Positions 1 to 5,488 of a DNA stretch of 6,684 nucleotides are shown here, one piece after another. Every line of letters begins with the position of its first letter. The stretch's first letter is position 1. The stretch is from Candidatus Equihabitans merdae (GTDB lineage Bacteria > Bacillota > Clostridia > Lachnospirales > Lachnospiraceae). Under the pieces are notes generated by a model. It had not been told where the DNA came from. It saw only the letters and a list, made by a program, of their open reading frames with translations, and did not search any database. The DNA lies in the NCBI GenBank assembly GCA_018065025.1, contig JAGHUB010000154.1:1-6684 (forward strand), given 5' to 3'. Position numbers and translations under genes: made by a program.

Positions 1-1098
1 TCTCTAAAGGATGTGTATTATCCTGGCAGTGCAACTTCCTGGAAAAGTGTTGAAATTGAGGACGGAAATGACGTTCTTGAGCGCTGGGCCACTATTCACA
101 CCTTTGCGGATACAGATCGCTTGGGCGGTGCCGCTCGTGTCCAAACATCTATCCTGGCAGCGGAAGCTATGAAAGAAGAGCTTGGACTTGATAAATTCTA
201 TGACATAATCCTGGCCAATGCCTGGGATTTCCCGGATGCTTTATCAGGCTCGTACCTGGCGGCAAAAAAACAGGCACCTATTATTTTGCTGGATGAAGCT
301 AATCCTGAACCTTCCATTGATTACATCAAAAACAATCTGATCTATCATGGAAGTATCTACATCCTTGGCGGAGAAGCGGCTATTTCCGGAGAAATAGAGG
401 ATATCCTTTATGAATGGGCATTGACCAACCATTCGTATCGGTGTTTCTTCCGTCTGGCGGGCCCCACTCGTTATGAAACCAATCTGGCTATTTTAGACGC
501 GGCTGATGTTGATCGCCAGACAACTTTGCTGATTGCCGATGGCAATAATTATGCCGATAGCCTGTCAGCATCTTCCACAGGTCTTCCTATCCTGATGGTG
601 GATGAAACTTTATCGGATGCTCAGATAGAGTGGCTGGAAAAGCATAAATTCAATGACTATGTTATCCTTGGCGGCTATCAAGCTGTTGTGACTGAAGTAG
701 AAGAAGAGACCAAAACGGCTGTCTTGGGTCAGGATGGGATGAATCAGGGCCATGAGCCCACAGCGACATCAGAAGATATGAACACCTCCGGTGGACCGGA
801 CGATGTCAATGTCAGAAGAATTGCCGGACCTACTCGTTATGAGACCTCTGCTTTGATCGCTAAGGAATTCTTCCCTGATTCAAACCAGGCCATGCTGGCC
901 TACGCCTGGAACTTCCCGGATGCCTTAAGCGGCGGTCCTTTGGCCTATACTTGTGGCTGTCCCATTCTGCTTACCGGCGGCGGCAACACAGAAACGGCCA
1001 AGGCATATCTTAAGAGTCAGTCCGTTAAGAAAGTTTATTGCATGGGCGGCAATAGCCTGATCTCCGATGGGGAACTGGCAAGTATCGCCGGGGATTAG
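1..1098 (+). CDS. Surface protein with three CWB2 cell-wall-binding repeats, 5' end outside window
   Basis: The reading frame is open to the left edge, so this is the C-terminal 365 residues of a longer protein; the in-frame GTG at 13 is not a likely start. The first ~34 residues (VYYPGSATSW, then a G-N-D turn and ATIH) resemble the spacer that closes BspA-like leucine-rich repeat domains in Clostridia, which suggests an LRR ectodomain upstream. Three cell-wall-binding repeat 2 units (PF04122 type) follow, at about residues 35-135, 150-235 and 273-364. They are marked by RLGG/RLAGPTRYET/RIAGPTRYET, by FPDALSG (NYADSLS in the second) and by ILGG/MGG turns. In the family, three such units pack together to hold proteins non-covalently on wall polymers. 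A hydrophilic Gly/Asp/Glu/Thr-rich linker of about 35 residues separates repeats 2 and 3, which is unusual. The protein is probably secreted and wall-attached, but its signal peptide and ectodomain are not visible. A terminator follows at once, so it is a separate transcription unit from the operon downstream. Confidence 0.9.
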   Translation, partial: SLKDVYYPGSATSWKSVEIEDGNDVLERWATIHTFADTDRLGGAARVQTSILAAEAMKEELGLDKFYDIILANAWDFPDALSGSYLAAKKQAPIILLDEANPEPSIDYIKNNLIYHGSIYILGGEAAISGEIEDILYEWALTNHSYRCFFRLAGPTRYETNLAILDAADVDRQTTLLIADGNNYADSLSASSTGLPILMVDETLSDAQIEWLEKHKFNDYVILGGYQAVVTEVEEETKTAVLGQDGMNQGHEPTATSEDMNTSGGPDDVNVRRIAGPTRYETSALIAKEFFPDSNQAMLAYAWNFPDALSGGPLAYTCGCPILLTGGGNTETAKAYLKSQSVKKVYCMGGNSLISDGELASIAGD

Positions 1099-1111
1099 TC
1101 TCCGATGCGCA

Positions 1112-1144
1112 CATTTTCCATATGCGTTGTGTGTGTGGAAAATG
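1112..1144. repeat. 9-bp inverted repeat downstream of the CWB2 gene
   Basis: CATTTTCCA (1112-1120) and TGGAAAATG (1136-1144) are perfect inverted arms around a 15-nt GT-rich loop, 13 bases after the stop codon. No T-tract follows directly, so it is not a classic terminator. It may stabilise the 3' end of the mRNA, act as a protein-binding site, or be chance. Confidence 0.4.
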
Positions 1145-1165
1145 CATTTTATAAGGTACAATATG

Positions 1166-1203
1166 GCGGTGATGGTGAAAAAAGCACTTTCACCGCTTTT
1201 TTT
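1166..1203 (+). terminator. Intrinsic terminator of the CWB2 surface-protein gene
   Basis: GCGGTGA (1166-1172) pairs with TCACCGC (1190-1196). An alternative inner pairing is GGTGAAA (1174-1180) with TTTCACC (1188-1194). Seven T residues (1197-1203) follow. This separates the surface-protein gene from the operon that starts further right. Confidence 0.85.
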
Positions 1204-1259
1204 ATGCATAATTTAAGGGGAAAATAAGGAAATATAATGATTTTCTGTTATTTTTACAA

Positions 1260-1289
1260 TTGCACATCGCCACTTTAATGTGTTAAAAT
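1260..1289 (+). promoter_or_regulatory. Predicted sigma-A promoter of the aroE-TRAP operon, with palindrome over the -10
   Basis: The -35 is TTGCAC (1260-1265) and the -10 is TAAAAT (1284-1289), with an 18-bp spacer and an extended -10 TG at 1281-1282. The start of transcription is expected near 1296, giving a leader of about 64 nt. TGTGT (1279-1283) and ACACA (1290-1294) are inverted arms flanking the -10 with six bases between them, so a bound repressor would block the promoter directly. Confidence 0.6.
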
Positions 1290-1346
1290 ACACAGGCATT
1301 TTGGCTATAAGGGTCAGATTGTGCGCTTTATTATCATTTTAAATAT

Positions 1347-1351
1347 CGGAG
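1347..1351 (+). promoter_or_regulatory. Ribosome binding site deciding the aroE start
   Basis: CGGAG lies 8 nt before ATG 1360 but only 2 nt before ATG 1354. The GTG at 1321 has no purine-rich site upstream. The spacing selects ATG 1360. Confidence 0.65.
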
Positions 1352-1359
1352 TTATGAAT

Positions 1360-2217
1360 ATGTCTGTTGATATTAATACAAAGATGATCACCCTGCTTGG
1401 CACACCTCTGAGTCAGAGTTTTGCCGCCCGTATGCAGAACGCCGGCTATGCCGCAGCAGGCTTGAACATGCTTTATTTCTACACAGAGACGGATAATGAA
1501 CATCTGGGGGATATCGTAAATGGTCTTCGCTGGATGAATTTCGCCGGCTTTGCTGTTACTAAGCCCAACAAGGTTAAGGTCCTGGAGTATCTGGATGAAC
1601 TGGATCCCCTTTGTGCCAAGATGGGCAGCTGCAATACAGTCGTTCGTTCTGAAGACGGCAAGTTAAAGGGTTACAACACCGACGGTGTAGGTTTCTATAC
1701 AAGCATTACCACAGAAGGTGGCGTGGATGTTAAGGGTAAACGCTTCTTCTGCATCGGTTCCGGTGGTGCCGGCCGTGCCATCTGCTCTGTTTTGGCTTAT
1801 CACGGTGCCGAAAGCATCATGATCACCGACATTTTCCCGGAAAGTGCTCAGAGTCTGGTGGATGATATCAACACCAACTTTGCACCGGTGGCCACATTTG
1901 AAAAAGAGGCTACTTACCAGCTGCTGGAACAGTGCGATGTCATCATCAATGCCAGCGGCGTGGGCATGGGCAAGAGCATCGGCAAGAACCCCCTGCCTCA
2001 GGAAGCTATCGTTCCCGGCAAGCTCTATTTTGATGCTTGTTATAACCCGGCTAAGACACAGTTCCTGCTGGATGCCGAAGCCAAGGGCTGCAAGATTTTG
2101 AACGGATTGGGCATGAGCCTTTATCAGGGTACTGCTCAGATCGAGCTTTGGACCGGCAAAGAAGCTCCGGCCGAAGCTATGCGCGCTGAACTTCAGACAA
2201 TTATCGCTGAAGGATAA
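1360..2217 (+). CDS. aroE: Shikimate dehydrogenase family enzyme, probably NAD-linked
   Basis: The 285-residue protein is of usual AroE length and should interconvert shikimate and 3-dehydroshikimate, or a close relative such as quinate, in the cytoplasm. The residues that contact shikimate in E. coli AroE are all present: S18 and S20 (S14/S16), T67 (T61), K71, the catalytic lysine (K65), N92 (N86), D108, the catalytic aspartate in YNTDGVGF (D102), and Q256 (Q244). The T-K-N-D spacings are identical. The Rossmann loop GSGGAG is at 133-138. After the second strand it reads TDIFPES instead of NRTxxR: Asp157 replaces the Asn, and both arginines that hold the NADP phosphate are absent, which points to NAD. 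The usual NVTIPHK reads AVTKPNK. The start at ATG 1360 is set by CGGAG. The gene leads a TRAP transporter operon, with dctQ beginning 22 bases later. No other aromatic biosynthesis gene is near, so a catabolic role is favoured (inference). The symbol gives family membership, not proven pathway. Confidence 0.87.
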   Translation: MSVDINTKMITLLGTPLSQSFAARMQNAGYAAAGLNMLYFYTETDNEHLGDIVNGLRWMNFAGFAVTKPNKVKVLEYLDELDPLCAKMGSCNTVVRSEDGKLKGYNTDGVGFYTSITTEGGVDVKGKRFFCIGSGGAGRAICSVLAYHGAESIMITDIFPESAQSLVDDINTNFAPVATFEKEATYQLLEQCDVIINASGVGMGKSIGKNPLPQEAIVPGKLYFDACYNPAKTQFLLDAEAKGCKILNGLGMSLYQGTAQIELWTGKEAPAEAMRAELQTIIAEG

Positions 2218-2228
2218 TTTTTGCAAAT

Positions 2229-2233
2229 AGAGG
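2229..2233 (+). promoter_or_regulatory. Ribosome binding site deciding the dctQ start
   Basis: AGAGG directly abuts ATG 2234 with no spacer, but sits 6 nt before ATG 2240 and 9 nt before ATG 2243. The first of these two is taken as the start; the choice between them is not certain. Confidence 0.6.
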
Positions 2234-2239
2234 ATGCTA

Positions 2240-2797
2240 ATGATGAAAGTAATCAAATGGTTGGACAAGCATCTGGAAGAAGCTCTGCTTGTCATTCTGC
2301 TGGTGGTTATCGCCTGCATCAGTATGATACAGGTCATCGTACGAAAGCTTCCCTTCATTCCGGCACTTACCTGGGCTGAAGAGTTCTGTCGTTTCTGTTG
2401 GATCGCCAGTGTTTTCTTAAGTCTTCCATACACTCTTCGTATGGGAACTATGCTGAGAGTTACCGCTCTGCTGGATATTCTGCCTGAACTGCTCCGTAAG
2501 AGTATCAATCTGGCAGTCTATGTAGTGACAACATTGTCCATGGGCCTTCTGGCTTTCTATTCTGAGGGTGTTGTTAAAGAAATCGTAGCCAGCGGCGAGA
2601 CCAGTCCTGCTATGTTGTGGCCTATGTGGGTCGTCTATTCTGTGATGATCGTAGGCTTTGTACTGGGCACACTGCGCGGTGTACAGCAGATCGTCATTCA
2701 TGCCAAGATGTTCAGCGGCCATGAGATGACTACTGCCGAGATGGCTATGCAGGATGCTAAACAGGAAACTGATAACGCAAGGGAGGATAATGCATAA
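2240..2797 (+). CDS. dctQ: TRAP transporter small membrane subunit (DctQ family)
   Basis: This 185-residue membrane protein shows the four hydrophobic segments typical of DctQ, at about residues 13-34, 46-64, 88-108 and 126-145. The family signature at the entry to the second segment is visible (TWAEEFCRFCW, with W45, E47, E48 and R51), followed by R-M-G-T-M-L-R-V, equivalent to the usual R-x-G-x-H-I stretch. In TRAP systems this subunit forms the membrane complex with DctM and contributes to docking of the loaded binding protein. The C-terminal ~30 residues are hydrophilic and charged, rich in Glu, Asp, Met and Ala, and probably cytoplasmic. The stop codon overlaps the dctM start by one base (TAATG), a typical translational coupling arrangement that keeps the two subunits in balance. 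It lies directly behind the dehydrogenase gene without a terminator or promoter between them. Confidence 0.9.
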   Translation: MMKVIKWLDKHLEEALLVILLVVIACISMIQVIVRKLPFIPALTWAEEFCRFCWIASVFLSLPYTLRMGTMLRVTALLDILPELLRKSINLAVYVVTTLSMGLLAFYSEGVVKEIVASGETSPAMLWPMWVVYSVMIVGFVLGTLRGVQQIVIHAKMFSGHEMTTAEMAMQDAKQETDNAREDNA

Positions 2798-4095
2798 TGG
2801 CAGCAATTTTAGTATTTGCGGTGTTCCTTATTGCCATCGCACTTTCAGTCCCCATCGGTATCAGTATGGTACTTGGTTCTGTAGCCCCCATCATGATCAT
2901 GGACAAGGGCGGCAGTATCGCACAGCTTCTTAACAATACATTCTCCGGCGCCAACAGCACACCTATCCTGGCTGTCCCCCTGTTTATCCTGGGTGGCGTT
3001 ATCATGGCCAAGGGCGGCATCAGTAAGAAGCTCTTCAACTTCTTCGCTTTCTTTGCCGGCCGTCTTCCCGGCGGTGTTCCCTGCGCTGTTATCCTGACTT
3101 GCCTGTTCTACGGCGCTATCAGCGGCAGCGGTCCTGCCACAACAGCAGCCGTCGGCAGCATGTGCGTTCCCTTCCTGGCCGAGCTTGGCTATGACAAGAA
3201 GTGGAGTGCCGGTCTGGTAGCTGTTGCCGGTGGTCTGGGTGTTATTATTCCGCCCAGTATCCCCTTTGTTCTGTATTCACTGGCTACCGGCGTTTCTACC
3301 GGTGACCTCTTCCTGGGTGGTATCTTCCCGGGTATCCTCATCGGCGTCTGCCTCATGGTTTATGCCGTGGCTTACTGCCTGATCAAGGGTGAAGATAAAG
3401 AACGTATCCGCAACCGTGTTGGTGAACTTAAGAAGCGTGGTTTCCTGGCTCTGTTCGCTGACAGCTTCTGGGCTCTGCTTTGCCCGGTTATCGTTCTGGG
3501 CGGTATCTATAGTGGTATCGTTACACCTACTGAAGCTGCTACAGTTTCTGTATTCTACGCCCTGTTCGTATCACTGGTTATCTACAAGACCATTTCAGTC
3601 AAGAACCTGATTCCCTTCCTGTGCGAATCCGTTAAGACTTATGGTGGTCTGGCTTTCGTTCTGGCATTTGCTACTGCATTCGGCCGCGTACTGAGCCTGA
3701 CCAAGGCAACTAAGGTTGTTGAAGATTTCATCCTGACCAATTTCCACAGCCCCATCGTTGCCCTTACTGTTCTGGTTGTTATCTTCCTGATTCTGGGCAT
3801 GGTTATGGATACCGGCCCCGCCATCATTATCCTGGCTCCGGTTCTTCTGCCTGCTATGCAGGAACTGGGTGTTGATCCGGTTCACTTCGGTGTTATCCTG
3901 GTCTGCTGCCTGTCCATCGGTCTGGCAACACCGCCTTTCGGTCTGGACCTCTTTGTAGCCGGCAATATTGCTCAGGAACCGCCTATGACAGTTGCCAAGA
4001 AGGCTCTGCCCTTCATCATCGCATTCCTGATCGCCCTGCTGCTGATCACTTATGTTCCGGCTCTGTCAACTTTCCTGCCTGGCCTGCTTAAATAA
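2797..4095 (+). CDS. dctM: TRAP transporter large membrane subunit (DctM family)
   Basis: This 432-residue, strongly hydrophobic protein has the length and motif order of DctM, the ion-coupled channel subunit of TRAP transporters (usually about 12 membrane segments, Na+ driven in characterised members). Visible family motifs include GAISGSGPA (106-114), IPPSIPF (151-157), GIVTPTEAA (240-248), MDTGPAIIILAP (337-348) and LATPPFGLDLFV (376-387). A charged loop at about 196-215 divides the protein. The duplicated G-x-G-P/P-P-x-x-P-type hairpins at about 106-160 and 337-387 correspond to the two halves of the transport core. GGGAGG (2781-2786) lies 10 nt before the start, which overlaps the dctQ stop by one base. 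Codon use is strongly biased (CTG, GGC/GGT, AAG, CGT), consistent with good expression. The substrate cannot be read from this subunit alone. Confidence 0.95.
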   Translation: MAAILVFAVFLIAIALSVPIGISMVLGSVAPIMIMDKGGSIAQLLNNTFSGANSTPILAVPLFILGGVIMAKGGISKKLFNFFAFFAGRLPGGVPCAVILTCLFYGAISGSGPATTAAVGSMCVPFLAELGYDKKWSAGLVAVAGGLGVIIPPSIPFVLYSLATGVSTGDLFLGGIFPGILIGVCLMVYAVAYCLIKGEDKERIRNRVGELKKRGFLALFADSFWALLCPVIVLGGIYSGIVTPTEAATVSVFYALFVSLVIYKTISVKNLIPFLCESVKTYGGLAFVLAFATAFGRVLSLTKATKVVEDFILTNFHSPIVALTVLVVIFLILGMVMDTGPAIIILAPVLLPAMQELGVDPVHFGVILVCCLSIGLATPPFGLDLFVAGNIAQEPPMTVAKKALPFIIAFLIALLLITYVPALSTFLPGLLK

Positions 4096-4102
4096 AAAAT
4101 AG

Positions 4103-4131
4103 TTGCTAAGGCATAATGTGTGTGCTATAAA
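4103..4131 (+). promoter_or_regulatory. Predicted internal promoter for dctP
   Basis: The -35 is TTGCTA (4103-4108) and the -10 is TATAAA (4126-4131), with a 17-bp spacer and an extended -10 TG at 4123-4124. Transcription would start near 4138, about 47 nt before the dctP ATG. An extra promoter would supply binding protein in excess of the membrane subunits, as TRAP systems commonly need. It shares the 8-mer TAATGTGT (4114-4121) with the promoter in front of aroE (1276-1283). Confidence 0.5.
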
Positions 4132-4149
4132 TACGACTTGAACGTATTT
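4129..4149. promoter_or_regulatory. Palindrome at the dctP promoter: candidate operator or intercistronic hairpin
   Basis: AAATACG (4129-4135) and CGTATTT (4143-4149) are perfect inverted arms around a 7-nt centre. The palindrome overlaps the end of the -10 and the predicted start site, a common repressor operator position. In read-through RNA from dctM it would form a hairpin with five T residues at 4147-4151, which could act as a weak terminator or processing barrier. The sequence cannot decide between these roles. Confidence 0.45.
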
Positions 4150-4184
4150 TTAGAAATAAGAAAAATCTATAAGGGAGACAAAAA

Positions 4185-5300
4185 ATGAAAAAAGCAATTT
4201 CTTTCGTAATGGCTTGTGCTATGGTATTTAGCCTTGCTGCCTGCGGTGCAAAAGAAGCTGCACCTGCTGCTGAAGCTGCTTCTACAGAAGAAGCTGTTGA
4301 AGAAGTCGAAGAAGAAGCCGAAGAAGCTGAAGAAGCCGCTGATGCCTCTTTCGACGATCTGGAAGCTGTTGAACTTATCGGTGCTGACAGCACAGGTAAG
4401 GGCGCTGCCGGTCATATCTTTGGTGAACTTGTTGCCGAAAAGGTTGACGAGATCACAGGTGGTAAGCTGACAATTGACTATCATCCCAACGGCGACCTGG
4501 GCGGCGATGCTGACCTTCTTCGTCAGATGAAGAGCGGCGATATCGATATCGTTGTTTGCCAGACAGCTCCGACAGTTAGCTTCATTCCGGAAATGGCCGT
4601 ATTTGACAGCCCCATGGCTTTCGCTAAGTACGATGGCGAAACTATTGATAAGGTTCTGAATGAAGAAGGTAAGTTCAAAGAAGTTCTTCAGGAAGCTTAC
4701 AACGCTGTTGGTTATCGTTACCTTGGTATCCTTCAGAACGCTACATACCGTCTGACAACTGCCAACAAGGAACTGAATACTCTGGAAGACTTCAAGGGTC
4801 TGCAGATCCGTACAATGGAAAACAACAACCATATGGCATTCTGGACAGCTATCGGTGCTGAACCCACTCCCCTTGCATGGGCTGAAGTTTACATCGCTCT
4901 TCAGAACGGTACAATCGCAGCTGAAGAAAACGCTGCCGATACTGTTGTAGGTGCTAACTTCCAGGAAGTTCAGAGCGTTCTTGCCTGCACAAACCACATC
5001 CTGTATGCTAACCAGATTTCTATCAACAACGATTCTTACGAAGCTCTTGATCCGGCTTACCAGGCTGCCCTTGATCAGGCTGTTGCCGAAGCTCTTGAAG
5101 AGATGAGCGGTAAGCTTGCTGAAATCGACGAAAGCAACAAGAAGATCCTCGAAGATGCCGGTATGACAATCATCAACTATGAAGATGATTTCTTCGACAG
5201 CATCCTTGAACTGCCCGGCGTTATCAAACTGAACGCTGACATCGACGATGCAACAGGCGGTTTAGCTACACTTCTTAGAGAGTGCCTTGCTGAAGCTTAA
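4185..5300 (+). CDS. dctP: TRAP transporter substrate-binding lipoprotein (DctP/SiaP family)
   Basis: This 371-residue extracytoplasmic binding protein has a lipoprotein signal: K2-K3, a hydrophobic core, and lipobox LAAC with Cys20 as the predicted lipidated residue. Residues 22-58 are an Ala/Glu-rich, strongly acidic low-complexity tether before the folded domain. The mature fold matches SiaP/DctP. R189 (YRLTTAN), R209 (FKGLQIRT) and N249 (EEN) fall at exactly the spacing of SiaP R127, R147 and N187; R147 forms the salt bridge to the substrate carboxylate. The stretch PTPLAWAEVYIALQ (227-240) is a family hallmark. The usual DGQEN after it reads AAEEN here, which may reshape the pocket. An organic acid ligand is therefore likely; a shikimate- or quinate-like acid is inferred from the linked dehydrogenase. 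AGGGAG (4172-4177) lies 7 nt before the ATG. An own promoter precedes the gene and a strong terminator follows. Codon bias suggests high expression. Confidence 0.95.
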   Translation: MKKAISFVMACAMVFSLAACGAKEAAPAAEAASTEEAVEEVEEEAEEAEEAADASFDDLEAVELIGADSTGKGAAGHIFGELVAEKVDEITGGKLTIDYHPNGDLGGDADLLRQMKSGDIDIVVCQTAPTVSFIPEMAVFDSPMAFAKYDGETIDKVLNEEGKFKEVLQEAYNAVGYRYLGILQNATYRLTTANKELNTLEDFKGLQIRTMENNNHMAFWTAIGAEPTPLAWAEVYIALQNGTIAAEENAADTVVGANFQEVQSVLACTNHILYANQISINNDSYEALDPAYQAALDQAVAEALEEMSGKLAEIDESNKKILEDAGMTIINYEDDFFDSILELPGVIKLNADIDDATGGLATLLRECLAEA

Positions 5301-5326
5301 TTGCTGAATATCAAAGATTGCATAAT

Positions 5327-5360
5327 AAAATCCCACAGCTGTTTGGCTGTGGGATTTTTT
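5327..5360 (+). terminator. Strong intrinsic terminator of the operon, probably bidirectional
   Basis: TCCCACAGC (5331-5339) pairs with GCTGTGGGA (5346-5354) around a 6-nt loop, extended by AAAA/TTTT, with six T residues ending at 5360. Read on the minus strand the same stem is followed by TTTTATT, so it can also end transcripts of the convergent 56-residue gene. Confidence 0.9.
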
Positions 5361-5361
5361 G

Positions 5362-5486
5362 TGTATACGATGAGCCAAGTGGCTGCGGGCGCTTGCGCAC
5401 AGGCAGACATTTGGCGAACGTACATCATCGAGACGACAGTCGAGATGGTGTACGAAGTATACAATAGAGTGGGCGCCAGCCCGCTC
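5362..5486. ncRNA. Candidate structured RNA element in the convergent intergenic region
   Basis: No credible gene lies here, but several helices can be drawn. An outer 7-bp helix joins TGTATAC (5362-5368) to GTATACA (5457-5463). An 11-bp stem at 5419-5454 encloses a symmetric GA/GA internal pair, a GAC/GTC helix and a GACA loop. AGCC/GGCT (5373-5384) can form a small hairpin, or GCCAAG (5374-5379) can pair with TTTGGC (5410-5415). GAGTGGGC (5467-5474) pairs with GCCCGCTC (5479-5486) around GCCA. The two long stems each contain one T-G pair in the plus sense, which becomes C-A in the minus sense, favouring plus-strand RNA. Transcription context instead favours the minus strand, where this would be the 3' UTR of the small gene ahead of the bidirectional terminator. 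I do not recognise a named RNA family. Confidence 0.4.
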
Positions 5487-5488
5487 AA

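Noticed and set aside
1233..1238. Perfect TATAAT as a second -10 for the operon
   Set aside because: No acceptable -35 lies 16-18 bp upstream; TTGCAC-18-TAAAAT with an extended -10 is the better candidate.
1321..1359. Longer aroE form starting at GTG 1321 or ATG 1354
   Set aside because: No ribosome binding site precedes GTG 1321, and CGGAG is only 2 nt from ATG 1354. The extra residues are hydrophobic and AT-coded, and AroE homology begins after ATG 1360.
1663..2508. 281-codon open frame on the minus strand across the aroE-family and dctQ genes
   Set aside because: It is antisense to two genes with clear family motifs, has no ribosome binding site and no recognisable domain, and its composition follows the third-codon bias of the real genes.
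4167..4997. 276-codon open frame on the minus strand opposite dctP
   Set aside because: It is a shadow of the strongly codon-biased dctP gene; the product is Ser/Phe/Cys-rich low complexity with no family match.
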